The notes beneath the pieces were generated by a model, which made no database searches, had not been told where the DNA came from, and saw nothing but the letters and a program-made list of their open reading frames with translations. From Molossus alvarezi (lineage: Eukaryota; Chordata; Mammalia; Chiroptera; Molossidae): 64,000 bases of DNA. Positions 1 through 10,815 of the stretch are shown here, in pieces; the first letter of the stretch is position 1, and each line of letters opens with the position of its first letter. The position numbers and the translations under genes were made by a program. Location of the stretch: NCBI GenBank assembly GCA_037176705.1, contig CM073905.1, positions 31,528,986 to 31,592,985 on the forward strand, read 5' to 3'.

Positions 1-290
1 GGCAGTGGTAACAATAACAGTGACTTAGCACAGGGCTCAGTGGGATGTCGCTTGATTGCAATCAACCTGGACAGCCCTGTGAGCTAGGTGCTAGGAAAGT
101 AGTTCACGTGTACACACGGCGCTTAGCCCCGTCTCTGGCATGTAAAACATCCCATACAGATGTGTGGTATGCTATTAATGATCATCATCATCACCATCAC
201 CCTGATAGGGAGCCATGGATGATTTTAGAAAGGAAGAAGGTGAGAGTAAGGGATTTGGAGAGAAAGAAAAGGAGCAGAGATGGATTAGAG

Positions 291-517
291 CAGCGGTTCT
301 CAACCCAGGGAGGTTCACACACACACACACACACTCACACACACACACAGCACACAAGGGACTGGGTCATGTCTGGAGACAGTTTGGGGGTGAGGGATGC
401 TGCTGGCATCTAGTGGGTGAAGGCCAGGGATCCTGTTAGACATCCTACAGTGCACGGGACAGCCCCACCTCAAAGACGCATCCACCACAATGTCAGTAGG
501 CTGGGGGTTGAAAGTGG
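291..517 (+). mobile_element. MER20-like hAT nonautonomous element with internal CA tract
   Basis: The start CAGCGGTTCTCAACCC and the internal phrases GGCATCTAGTGGGT, GCCAGGGAT and CATCCTACAGTGCAC follow the recalled MER20 consensus in order, and the end near 517 retains the ATGTCAGTAG...GGTTGAAAG terminal arm. Roughly where the consensus has a short G/C stretch, this copy holds a CA tract at about 318-350. It is a fossil DNA transposon with no coding content. Confidence 0.75.
316..352 (+). repeat. (CA)n microsatellite inside the MER20 copy
   Basis: About 18 CA units with one CT interruption lie inside the element. The array has expanded within a DNA transposon. Open frames in both directions here are low-complexity artefacts. 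Confidence 0.9.
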
Positions 518-969
518 GGGATAAAACGCAGAACACAATGTGGGCTGTCGGAAGGAGGCTCTGGACAGGACACGGGCCCCAGGGCAGCCGAAGACTGAAA
601 AGCCTCCCTCCTCCGCTCCACTCCCTGCCAAGGGAGCATCCCCGGTCCTCACCCGCAGTGTGGTGGGGGCTGTGGCCCATGGGAGAGGTGTATGTCACCA
701 AGACGTCTATAGGCCCTGGCAGATGCCAGGCCACAGAGACACCCCCGCCACACACACACACACTGTGTATACAGCTCCCGAATCTTAGCCCCAACATATT
801 CATCGAGTGGGTGCAGATGTCCCGCATTGGGGTGCCACTTGTCACTCAGAGCCCCCAACCTGGAAACATGGACCCCTGGCCACTCAACCTGCAGATGACA
901 AAGCCCAGGCAGCGGGCCTCCCCCTCAGTGCTCCAAGTCAGAAATGTTGATTCGTTTCAGTAACATGAG
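518..969. other. Unclassified stretch with a short CA tract
   Basis: I recognise no gene or repeat family. A short CA tract sits at about 750-764. The open frames run through it and show no domain-like composition. Confidence 0.5.
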
Positions 970-1245
970 AACAGGCAAAGAGAGGAGAGCGAGAGAGAGT
1001 CAGAAACAGTGACGCTGACCGAGACAGCAACGGGGAGAGACAGACAGACTCAGCAGGAGAAAGAACCACCGAGAAAGAACAACACAGAGAGACGGAGCCT
1101 GAGAAAGAGAGATGGAGACCAAGACGGAAGCAGACAGATGGAGAGCAGCGGAGAGACAGAGAGAAGTCAGACCGAGAGCGCCAGACAGATGGAGATGAAC
1201 GGAAAGAAAAACAGATCGAGAAAGAGCACAAAGAAGAATGGAGGA
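970..1245 (+). repeat. Degenerate purine-rich (CAGAGA/GAGA) tract
   Basis: About 275 bases of CAGAGAGA- and GAGACAGA-like words on the plus strand, almost free of long pyrimidine runs. It looks like an old GA-type microsatellite with heavy interruption. The open frame across it encodes an Arg/Glu/Ser/Lys-rich low-complexity peptide and is not credible as a gene. Confidence 0.7.
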
Positions 1246-2849
1246 CAAGGGGAGCCGGGGTGTGTGAGCAAGAAAGAGACCTCCTTGCAAACCCCTCGTC
1301 TGGAGCCCTCCAGGCTTTGTCGTGTCCTGGCCGCAGAAGCAGGGCAGTGGGGACGTCTCCCCGGCACAGGTCCGGGACGGGCAAGCCTCGTTCACGTTAT
1401 TGCTGGCATTCCCGTGAGCTGGACATCAGCCAACAGGAAATTCCTGGGACAAATCTTTTCCACTCGGAGTCTTTTAAAACTTTTATTTATTTATTTTAAT
1501 ATTCCTCTTTTCAGGGACCAGAAAGAGAGAGAGGGCAGGAAAAAGCAAAAAAAGGGAGGAAAGATAAAGAAATGAACCACCTGGAGTAAGAAAAACATAT
1601 CTATCAACAGCCCCAGCCAGGCCAGGGGAGGCTCAGCATCCACTATGTCCACTGCGAACCATTCTTCCTCGGGAAGGATTTATGACCTCACACTCCCATG
1701 ACATCACAATGTGTTGCCATGGCCCCTGCTTTATTATCGTAAACAAAAGGCTGTTCCTTGGGACACCGGCTGGCCGAGCAGGAGAGGGGAACGGGCTCTG
1801 GGTAATGTGTTTTCCTGGGAAGGCGGCTTGTTTGGACGCCTGAAAAGCTGTGGAAATAGTTGTCCACACAGCTCCCTCCATGTAGCCCTGGAGCCTCCGG
1901 ACAAGGCTGGGGACAGGAACAAGAGGGATGAAGTCAGCTCCCTGCAGGAGGACGCTCTGGCTCAGCGTGTTCTCTCTGCCAAAGCACAGCTTCCCTGGGC
2001 TTCCGCTGCTGCTCCAAACAAGGTTTTCATTCATTTTGTGAGCATGCATTGAGCGCCTACTATGTACTCGGCACTGACAGCTGGGCTGTGGACTGATGAA
2101 AACGCGGGCCCCGCAGAACCCACTGCACTCCGCAAGTACTCAAATCAGCAGGAACAGGTCAAGTTGTAATTGGGGTTCAGTGTGCTCAAGGAAGCAAACA
2201 GGAAACAAAGATGAGAAGAATGGAAGGCAGATGAGCAATCTGGGAGGGCCTCTCTGAGGAGGTGATATTTTAGACCAGACCTGAAGGAAGGAAGGAGTCC
2301 GCTGTGAAGAGTCGGAGTGGGTGGCAGGAGCCGAGCAGGGCCAGCCATGCCAGGCAGAATGACTGCGGGAGATTTCAGTTCCCACCGGGGTCTCTTCCCA
2401 CATCTGCAGTGTTCCTGTACAGCTGATGAAATGAGAGGGCTTGGAAAGAGGCATCGTTGCCCTGGGTCTTCGTCGAGTAAAGCTGGTGGACCCTGCCGCA
2501 GAAATGCCGGCAACCCACCCCCCATCTCTGATGCTCAGGGAGCCGGGCGGAACCGCAGGTCGGCTTGGGTGGCACCAAATTAGCCAGGGGCAGGAACACC
2601 GGTGGCCCCAAGTCCGTTGTGCAAGAAGCAGAGCAGGCCCTTAGACTGAAGAAAGGGGACAGTTGTGGGCACTGGCAGCCATTTGGAGGCCAGATGAGGG
2701 CCAGATGAATAATCCTTCCCCACTCACCCAGGAGATGGACCTCCAAGGGAGTTGGGACCCTTGGCATAGCACAGGATGAGACCTTCCAGATCAGCAGTCC
2801 AATGATGGGGACGATGGGGACACGGAGGCCCAGAGGGGCAAAGGCCTGG
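1246..2849. other. Mostly unique sequence, no gene recognised
   Basis: Includes a short TTTA run at about 1485-1497 and, near 2025-2090, a phrase resembling ancient mammal-wide repeats (TTGAGCGCCTACTATGTACTCGGCACTG). The rest is unclassified. No open frame shows a recognisable domain. Confidence 0.5.
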
Positions 2850-2965
2850 CCTGAGGCAGCACGGAGCTCTGCTCCTTACTTGCTGTGTGACCTTGGGGAG
2901 CTCACTTCCCATCTCTGAGCTCCCATTTCCCTTGTAAACCAGGAAGGATGCATATAAAGCACTTT
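2850..2965 (+). repeat. MIR SINE fragment
   Basis: The MIR core words TGCTGTGTGACCTTGGGGAG and AAAGCACTTTG occur in the correct order and spacing for plus orientation. The copy is diverged and lacks a recognisable tRNA head. Confidence 0.8.
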
Positions 2966-3094
2966 GCGCAGCGGAAACATAGAGGGTCGCTCTCTTCTGC
3001 ATCTGCTTTCCCCAGAACACATCTGTTAAACCCTGCCAGGCACAGCCCACGGGACACCTCCTACATTTAGCTAGTTTCATACTCGGGGAAGACC

Positions 3095-3220
3095 GAAGAT
3101 GTTGTTCCCGTTTTGTAGATAAGGACACTGAGGTCAAGAGAGGCTGAGGAATGTGCCTAAGGTCCTGGGGCCAGACCCTGACCCTGACCTGCCTGGCTTT
3201 AAATGGAGCCCATGTTCTCA
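3095..3220 (-). repeat. MIR/L2-class fragment
   Basis: The phrase TTTGTAGATAAGGACACTGA followed by a GAGAGGCTGAGGAA-like word is the reverse complement of the MIR stretch that includes the CATCTGTAAAATGGG-like words. It is diverged. Confidence 0.65.
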
Positions 3221-3744
3221 ACTGCTGGAGCTTGGCTTGTCCTGTGGCACATGGCTGCATAGTGATGGGGGGGGGGCAGTAACAACGGGGACAGAGGAGG
3301 GCTGAACCTCGGACTTGGGGCTCAGAGGGAGTGAAGCCTGAAGGGCTGTTGGAACCAGCTTGCAGGCCAGCAGGGGCAGTGGCATGCCAGAGACCCAGGG
3401 GACAGCAGAGAGGAGAGGACCTGGGAGAGAGAAGAGGGCTCTGGTCTTCTATGTTCTGAGTAATGTTTCCAGATGTGTGAACCTAATTGTTATACACGGC
3501 GCATTGTGGGCTTCTCCAGACCAGGCTAAGGAAGGCTCCGTTAGCACACTAGTAACACAGCTGAAGGGGAAATCGGGGGTGGGGGAGGGACTGGGCCATT
3601 GGACTAGACACCAGCACCTTAGATTCTAGGGTAGTGTCACATTTAATGAATATGTATCCCAGGCTAAGCACTTTATTGACCTTGCTCTAGTTGGCTCACA
3701 AGCTGTGGTTTGCTAGTCTAAATGATGAGCATATAAGGACTCTT
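3221..3744. other. Unclassified stretch
   Basis: Contains a G9 run at about 3267-3275 and otherwise no recognisable repeat or gene. Confidence 0.45.
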
Positions 3745-4165
3745 TGGACTCTAATAGGCAGCAACACAACTCAAGTTGGCTTAGGCAAAGTGGGGAGTTT
3801 GTTGATGCACATAACTGAAAAGTATAAAGAATAGGTGGGCTTCAGGCACTGTTGGATCTAGGAGTGCAAATATCACCAGAACTCCGTATTGCTTCCGACC
3901 TCAATTTCTAGGAAATGGCTTCCAGCAGCGGCTGTCACATTTTTCCAGGTTCAAGTCCAGCAGAAAAGAGAGTAGTCTTTTTTAAAGGCTGTAGCAAAAC
4001 AAAACAAAACAAAACAAAACAAAACCATTGTGCCCCATTGTTTCTGATTGGACTGCAAGCCCATCTCTGAGCTAATCCTTGTGGCCAGGAGAAGGCAGTG
4101 TTCTGATTGGCCACTCCAGAGTCACGTGGTACCGGGAGCTGAAGGATGCCTTTAGTGTTACCCAA
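3745..4165 (+). repeat. Unnamed interspersed repeat, copy 1
   Basis: Shares ordered words with 63075-63500: CTTCAGGCACTGTTGGATC against TTTCAGGCACAGCTGGATCC, and GCCAGGAGAAGG followed by a GATTGGCCA-like word in both. The two are therefore diverged copies of one dispersed family. I could not assign the family; the layout suggests an old LTR or DNA-transposon relic. An (AAAAC)n array interrupts this copy. Confidence 0.6.
3995..4026 (+). repeat. (AAAAC)n microsatellite
   Basis: Six consecutive AAAAC units inside the unnamed interspersed repeat. Pentanucleotide arrays of this type commonly derive from A-rich tails, so this may mark a lost retroposon tail. Confidence 0.9.
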
Positions 4166-4764
4166 AGCTCAAGGACTGTGCAGGGGGATGGTGGGGGAGA
4201 GGTGGCTCCCTAGAGGAAAACTGGGGTGCTATAGCGTGGGGACCCAACAACAGAATTCAGGAAGCACTTTCTATGCCAGTATTTTTGCTTAAGCAGTTCC
4301 AAACACCAAAGGAGTTAAATAAACATTGTTAGTCATGTTCTGTCAATGACAAATTGAAGCCCCCAAGAGGGAAGACAGCCGGCAGGTCACTAGCAAAGCA
4401 AACTCTGCCCCCCCCAAGCCCCCCCAACTATTTCACCTTTGCTCTCAGCATGAGGTTTAACTACCTGCAAGTCAAGACAGAAGGGGTCATTTATTCAACA
4501 GACGGTTATTACAGCCAGCCATGCACACCATGTCTGTAAAATTCTCTTAGATCAGGAAATTGAAAGGCCTGGAAATTAAGGGGCAGACGTAAAGACTGTA
4601 GCAGAGCCCAGTCTGGCCCTTGAGCTCTGGGGACAGCGCCCCACTGCCGCGCCGCGCCAGGCCTTCCTCAGGGCGGCCGCAGAGCCGGGAAGGTCCCCTC
4701 CGATGCCTACAGAGTGGCTGTCTTCACCTCCCCAGAAGGGGAAGCAGGGTCAGGTCAGGAGGAA
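4166..4764. other. Unclassified stretch
   Basis: Has C-rich runs near 4408-4430 and a small GC-rich patch near 4640-4690. No repeat or gene recognised. Confidence 0.45.
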
Positions 4765-4880
4765 ATCGGCACGTCGGAGTCCTGGGTCCTAACCTCAGCT
4801 CTGACACTAACGAGCTGTGTCACCGCGGGCAGCTTGTTTCTCTGGGCCTTGGTGTCAGAGGAGAATGAGCCTGTTTCCGT
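4765..4880 (+). repeat. MIR SINE fragment
   Basis: TCCTAACCTCAGCTCTGACA, GAGCTGTGTCACC and TCTCTGGGCCT follow the MIR core in plus orientation. Diverged. Confidence 0.75.
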
Positions 4881-4929
4881 CCCCCTTGCCCCGCTGACGG
4901 GCTGGATCTGACCCTGGTCCCTTGCTGTA

Positions 4930-5180
4930 CCTGCGTCCCTCCCACGTGCCCCGATCTCCCGCCCTGTCCTACCTGGCTTTTCTGTTCACACCTCTGGGCA
5001 GGTTCCCTCTGCCGGGACACTCCTCTCCCTGCATCTTCCCAAGACGAGCACTTCTGAGACCTTCCCTGGCCACCTGCCCCATTAGTCCCCCAGGTCACTC
5101 TTCCTCCCAGTATCTGGCCTGGCTTTCTCAGCAAAGGGGCCCAGCTCCAAGGTGTTCAAAAGAGTATTTATTCATTGGAT
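4930..5180 (+). repeat. L2-like fragment
   Basis: ACCTGGCTTTTCTGTTCACA through GACCTTCCCTGGCCACCTG resembles the L2 3' region that reads, in consensus, as ACTCCTACTCATCC...CCTTCCCTGACCACC. Moderately diverged, with unclear ends. Confidence 0.45.
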
Positions 5181-5689
5181 GGAAAAAATTATAGGATAAG
5201 CAGGGCCAATGTCCATCTTTGACCCAAATGCCAAGGCAGGCTCAGGGCAGTAGTATGGTTTCCAAAGCCGGGGCCCCACTTACAGTGGTGTCCAGTCTGC
5301 CCAGCGACGAAACAGCCTGGCTTTTCTTTCTTCTCCCTGTTTCTCCCAGTGGTTGGCCTGTCCTGAGGTTGAGCATGTGTCTCCTGCATCGCTCTGTCCC
5401 AGCAGGCCCTCGGTCCTGACCCTTGATCACCAGCCAGAACAGCTGTCCTGCCCCCGCCGGGTGGCTATGGGGTCTTAACACCTCCCTTCAGTCAAGACCC
5501 CACTATTCCTCCACAAATCCTGCCTTTGCAAGTCAGACTTCCTCCCCCCTCTTCTCTCACCATCCCCCTCTGGTCTGCCTTTCTGCCGCTGGCCCGGGGG
5601 CCCCGCTTCCCCTCACCAAAGCGCCATGCCTGCATTTCCCCTAGTCTCCCTGCCCGGCTCCCTGGTTCAGGCTGATCCCTTTGTCTCTA

Positions 5690-6015
5690 CACCCTTCCCC
5701 ATTTCTCCGACCGGCTCCTGCCAGCTCTCCCTTCAGAGTCAGCTCAGCACCACCTCCTTCCAGAATATTCCCTGCCTGCCCCCCCCCCCCCAGGGCAGGG
5801 TTGGAAGTCCCTTCTCTCTCTCTATCTGAGGCCTCTCCCCTACCAGATGCTGCAATAGCCCTTCGTACACTGTGGGAATTGCCTCTCCCCTCACTAGATT
5901 TGAGCATCTCGAGGGCAGAAACGAGATCACTTGTCTTTGCCTCCACTGCACCTCAGTGCCTCGCACACAGCAGGTGCTCAGTAGATGCTTTCTTGAATGA
6001 GCAGATGAATGCGTG
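5690..6015 (+). repeat. L2 3' end
   Basis: The words TTTGAGCATCTCGAGGGCAG, CACCTCAGTGCCTCGCACAC and AGGTGCTCAGTAGATGC, then a TTGAATGA tail, match the L2 3' terminus in plus orientation. A C-run at about 5781-5791 lies inside. Confidence 0.75.
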
Positions 6016-6109
6016 CAAGTGTGCAGGTGAGTGCTATGGGGGCAGGGCTGTGCCTAGTGTCACCAGTGCCTAAAACAGTCTGACCTATGGTGAGCTTTTA
6101 GTAAATGTT

Positions 6110-6348
6110 TAGGGGATGGATGGATGGTTGGTTGCATGGATGAATGGAAGGATGGATGGTTGCATGAATGGATGAAAGGATGGATATATATATGGATGGA
6201 TGGAAGGATGGATGGTTGCATGCATGGATGGAAGGATGTATGTATGTATGGATGGATGGAAGGATGGATGGTTGCATGGATGAATGGAAGGATGGATGGT
6301 TGCATGGATGAATGGAAGTATGGATGGATGGATGGATGGATGGATTAA
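6110..6348 (+). repeat. (TGGA)n minisatellite-like array
   Basis: About 240 bases built from TGGA/TGAA tetramers with a repeated higher-order phrase GGATGGATGGTTGCATG roughly every 30-60 bases. Both strands stay open in some frames because the tetramers lack stops, giving Met/Trp/Asp- and His/Pro/Ser/Ile-rich artefact peptides. Confidence 0.92.
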
Positions 6349-6349
6349 A

Positions 6350-7184
6350 GGATCAATGATTCCTAGAAGAAGTTGCCTCCTCCACATAGGATGATGAACT
6401 GTCCCAGTTTTCCCGGGATGCAGGACTTATAGCGTTTAACCTGGGCAAGTCTAGAATGAGTTGGTCACTGTAGTCATGGCACCCTGTCAGCCTGCATTAA
6501 TCCTAGTCACTTATTCTCATCATGTATTTTATGGCTTCCTAATAATTTCATACATTTGTGTCCAGTCTCCCAATGTTGCCAGAGGACATAGACCATCTTT
6601 ATGGCCCACAGTCACCATTCAGGGCTAGACAGAAACAGGCTTGGGAGGATCTTCATCGTCATCATTCATTGAGGCCTTGTCTGAACTCTACGAGTATGTT
6701 TTCTTCCTTGATTCTCCCAATGACTGCATGAGCTAAGTGCTTTCTTTCTCATTTTACAGATGAGGCTGTCAAAGCCCAGAGTTAAAGCTCACACACCTAG
6801 GATGTTGTAGGATTTGAGGTCCTAACCGATGCTTGAGAAGCATCCATGGGGTAGCTCCTTGCCAGCACCTGGGCCCCAGGTCCCGTGGGGCCTGGTGGTT
6901 TTCTGAGCCCCCCACTTTAGCCGCTAAAGGCATGGCTGGTTGAAAGCCCCCCCCGCCCCCCCCCGGAGCCCTCTCCTCCTGCTGCCTGTCCAAGGACCTG
7001 TGTTCTGGAGAGAAGAACATGAACATGGCTCTCAAGGGGAGGAAAAACAAGCCGCTCTCCAGCTCTAGAGATCTGACAGGACTGGGTTTCAGGGCCCAGA
7101 ACCTTCCCTTGTTCTAACAGTCCTGGCTTCATCCTGTCAGACCCAAGACCAGGCAACATGCGTCCCAAAGCCAGGAGGTTGTAG
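6350..7184. other. Mixed old sequence, no gene
   Basis: A MIR/L2-like remnant, TTTTACAGATGAGGCTGTCA, lies near 6754-6780 (minus). CTGTCCCAGTTTTCCCGGGA near 6399 resembles one arm of the palindromic element at 51576. A C-rich run spans about 6949-6965. The rest is unclassified. Confidence 0.45.
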
Positions 7185-7595
7185 TCGTGTCCTGGGGCTG
7201 CCATAACAAATGACCACAGACTGGGTGGCTTGAAATAGCTGAAAGTCTCTCTCCCAGTTCAAGGTATCGGCAGGGTTGGTTCCTTCTGGAGGCTGGAGTG
7301 GCAACCGCGTTCCATGCTCTTTCCAAGCCCCCGGTGGCTCCAGCCAGGCAGTCCTCGGTGTCCGCTGCCTGCTCTCTCCTCGGCAGGCAGGTGGCCTTTC
7401 TCTCTCTTCATCCCTCTGTCTTTTCCACTTCTCCTGACACCAGTCATTGGATTCAGCGCCCACCCTGACCCAGGATGGTCTCATCTTGAGATCCAAAACC
7501 ATTTACATCTGCAAAGTCCCTATTTCCAAATAAGGTCTGAGGTTCCAGGTGGACATGAATTTGGAAGGACAGTCTTCAACTCCATACAGAGAGAG
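7185..7595 (-). mobile_element. MLT1-type (MaLR) solo LTR
   Basis: Read on the plus strand the order is GGGGCTGCCATAACAAATGA, ACTGGGTGGCTTGAAA, TCTGGAGGCTGG, CTGACACCAGTCATTGGATT, then CCTATTTCCAAATAAGGTC. This is the reverse complement of an MLT1/MST-like LTR. No internal gag or pol sequence adjoins it, so it is a solo LTR. Confidence 0.8.
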
Positions 7596-7859
7596 GTTCC
7601 TTGCCTTGGGTCTTCCCTGCGTCTGGTGAAAAACTCTGCTTTCTCTTGCCCTCCCTCCACAGGACAGCCCTGCCACACTGCCGCTGGGGAGGCAGCCCTA
7701 GGCCCCCTCCCTCCAGCCCCGTGGACCCTCCCCACGTGCCCCCCTGCCCCCCCTGGCTCCACGACAAGCCCTCGCGCCTGTGGGTAACGTGCGGGGAGAA
7801 CCACACCTGCAGAATCCCAGCATGAGGAAGAGAAGGAAAGTGCTGACTTAGGAACGGAA

Positions 7860-8660
7860 ACCCTGACAGATGCAGTACTTTTTAACTCGGAGATGGGCCT
7901 GTTGGCACTTGTCAGCTCCCAGTTCAGCTGCTAACGTGCATTTTCATCAAAGGGATGAGCCTGCTCCGGCGCCCACCGCTTGCCTAACCTTTTTGCTCTG
8001 CTTCCTTTGCTTGGTTGGTCCTGCCGGCCCCCACCACCCCACGCCGCTGAGCCCCTCCCTTTCTTTATGTTCCTGGCCTCCCCTCTCCTTTCCTTCTCAT
8101 CATCCCTGGTGCTCCCCCACCTCAGAGCCCCCCACCACAGCCTCTCTTCCTTCTGTCTTCTTTCCTCCTGGACCTGTCTCCTTTCTCCTCCTTGTTCAGT
8201 GCAGCGAGATAAGCATCCTGTGGGACCACACGGTATGCCAGGGACTGTGCCAATGGAGAGATGTCGAGACAAACGAGGCGGAGTGGACTCACCCCTTCCT
8301 GTCCCACCTTTTTACTCTGTTCTCTGTATCTCTTTCCTCTTCCTCCCGGCCTCCCTTTATCGTCCTCCTCCCTCTTGAAATCGTCTCTCTCCCCATTTTT
8401 CAGCCCAGCTCTTCCCTGTCCTGGTGTTGGGAATGCAGACAGGTCCCTTTGCTGTGTCAGAGTCTCCTGGGCTCCCTCTGTGTTCTTCTTCCTCAGTCAT
8501 CCCTCCCTCGCACTCCTCCTAAACCCTCATCGCCATTGTCCACCCCCCGCCCCTGCCCACCCTCCGGCTTCAGCCTCCTGAACAGGACAGGCAGTGCGCG
8601 GGTGGCCTGGCCCTCTCTGGTGTCCTCCAGTGCCCGGGCCAAGCCTGGCCACGCCGCCTG
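7860..8660 (+). other. Pyrimidine-rich region, not coding
   Basis: Long CT-rich runs keep several frames open, including one of 263 codons. The peptides are Ser/Pro/Leu/Phe-rich with no domain, and other frames of the same strand are equally open, as expected of pyrimidine-rich DNA. No splice-bounded exon pattern was seen. Confidence 0.6.
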
Positions 8661-10274
8661 ACAGCGCGGGGGCCTCGGGCCGGAACCGCTGACGCATAGG
8701 CACAGACAAAGGATCCGAGAGGCCCTTGCCCTGGCGCCCCCGGCCCAGAACTGCTGATCAGCCAGTTACGTCTGACCCAACGGGAGCAGGTCGGCGAGGC
8801 CTCAGCCCTGCGGGCAGCCAGGGGGCTGATGCGGGTGGACACGAGTCAGGAGCAGAACAAAAGTTCTCTGGTCTGGCTCTGAGCGGGGCTGGCTGATTGG
8901 AATGGACGTGCAGGTTCCCTGGTCGGCTGGACACGGGCTGGGGGAGGAGGCCGAGAGCACATGGCAGGCAGGTGCTGCCCAGGTGCTGAAGGAAGTCGGC
9001 AGTGGAGCACTGGGCCGAGGTGTACAGAACGAGCCTCGCCAGGGCTGTTTCCTGACTGTCCGGAGCTCAAGGGAACAGCAGCTCTGGGCTCTGGGTTCAA
9101 ACCCTGGCTCTGTTCATGGTGGTTGACCCCGCCCCTCCCATGTCCCCAATATCTGTTCTACCCAAATGATGGCCCCAGGCATGGGACCCCCACCTCCCTT
9201 GCCTGTGATGAGGTCATTGCTAGCCACATGACCCAGTGCCGGTCAGGGAAACTCGTGGGCAAGTCCGTTGGGGCTCCTGGAAAAATCCCTCCTCTCTCCG
9301 AAGAAGGAGATGGGGACCGTGTCGCTCTGTCTGAATGTGACGCAGGGAATCCGGCAGCCTGAGACAGAGCCAGCCCCAAGGATGTCCGGTTCCCGATGGG
9401 GAGAAGTCGTGAGGTTGATGATCCCTGTAGCCGCAGGCGGCACGCCCAGAGTGTGTGCCCTTCCTCGGAGTTCTAAGGTGAAATAATGACTGTCCTTATT
9501 GTTTAGGGCCTTTGGAGCCTGCCTCAGTCATGTTGTCTGTAACTGGCAGCCTAGAGCATCCTAAATAACCGACGAGCATAGAGCTTCCCGTCTGTGCCGT
9601 GAGACTGCGTGAGCTGGCCCATCGAGCACGGCGCCCGGCACGCAGGAAGCCCTCAGTCAACATTCTCGTGATGAAGTTTTACGTATCCATCATTAAAGTC
9701 CGTACTTTACTTACAGTCAGGGGTACAGGGTAGTCATTCGTGCCGTTTGCCAAACAGTCTTTCCTCTTCCAAGCGTCACATGATTGTACTCCTTGGTCCC
9801 TTTGTGGGCGGGAGAAGCCACACGCCTATTCACACAGGCTGCTCCCACTCGTACCCCAGTGTCTCTCGTTCTGGCCGCTTTGCCCTCCGCTGGCTCCCCC
9901 AGGCCATCAGTGGTCGGGCAGAAGGGTCCCTCCGTGACACTGCGGCGTCCAGGGCAAAGCTGCCTGGGTGTCAGAGGACCAGGTTCTCTCTTCACTCGCA
10001 CACAGCCGTGTCACCCCAAGGCACCCAGATGCCACCCCAGGGCAGCTGCCGATGCCCACATCGTCACCAGGCCCCTGAGGATGGGTGCAGCCTGGAGCTG
10101 CTCTTTCTGCGTGGCTCTTCCAAGGGGGTGAGTTCTTTCTGGATGATCCCAAACTGCTCCTCCTGCAGCCTGGACTCCTCGGTCTTTCCTATGAACCAGG
10201 AAGGCTGGGTCTGTGTTTGAGCCCCAGGGGCAGGCGGGGCTCACGTCGGCCCCCAAGGAAAATCCGTGATTATT
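8661..10274. other. Mostly unique sequence, no gene
   Basis: Modestly CpG-enriched at 8595-8695. A MIR-like phrase, GGGTTCAAACCCTGGCTCTG, is at about 9092-9112. No long frame shows domain similarity. Confidence 0.45.
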
Positions 10275-10815
10275 TTTAAAACAGGAAAACAAGCGTTGGC
10301 AAGGATATAGAGGACTTGGAGCCCCGGTGCATTGTAAAAGGGTGCGCGCAGCTACTGCAGAGAACAGGAGCCTACGGGACGGCTCCCATAGTACCCAGCA
10401 AGCCCACGCCTGGGTAGGTGCGCACGCGGACTGGAGATGTATAATCGCATGAAAACCTGTCCACAAGTGTGCATGGCGTATTCACAGAAGCCTAAAGGTG
10501 GACACGACTCCGTGGCCGTCCGTGGGTGAATGGATGAACAACACGGGAAGAATCCAGGCGGAGGAATATTGCTTGGCAGTAAAAAGTAGTGAGTCGCGGA
10601 TACACGCTGCCGTGGGAATGAACCGCAAGAACGTGAGGCTAAGGGAAGAAGCCAGGCCCACAGTTCACGCATGGTACGAACCCACTGAGAGGAGATGTCC
10701 GGGATGGGGGGCTGTGGGGAGGAGGCCGGGGGTTGGGGTGAGGGTACATGAGTACCAGGTGCCCGGTGTCCTTTTGGGCTGATGAAAATGTTCTGGAACT
10801 CAACAGAGGTGGCGG
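10275..10815 (+). mobile_element. Old L1 (L1M-type) 3' end
   Basis: AACAAGCGTTGGCAAGGATA, a CCACAAGTGTGCATGG-like word, GAATGGATGAACAACACGGG, GGAATATTGCTTGGCAGTA and ATGAAAATGTTCTGGAACT occur in the order found in old L1 ORF2 and 3' UTR sequence. The reading frame is broken. The copy is unusually GC-rich compared with the related piece at 28236. Confidence 0.75.

Noticed and set aside
315..845. 176-codon minus-strand open frame
   Set aside because: Its C-terminal part is translated CA repeat and it crosses MER20. No domain is present.
1009..1575. 188-codon frame rich in Arg, Lys, Glu and Ser, resembling an RS-type protein
   Set aside because: It follows the degenerate purine tract. The composition is explained by CAGAGA repeats.
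6060..6387. His/Pro/Ser/Ile-rich and Met/Trp/Asp-rich repeat proteins on opposite strands
   Set aside because: Pure translation of the TGGA array, which lacks stop codons in these frames.
7870..8661. 263-codon plus-strand open frame
   Set aside because: Produced by pyrimidine-rich DNA. Composition is Ser/Pro/Leu, other frames are also open, and no family resemblance is seen.
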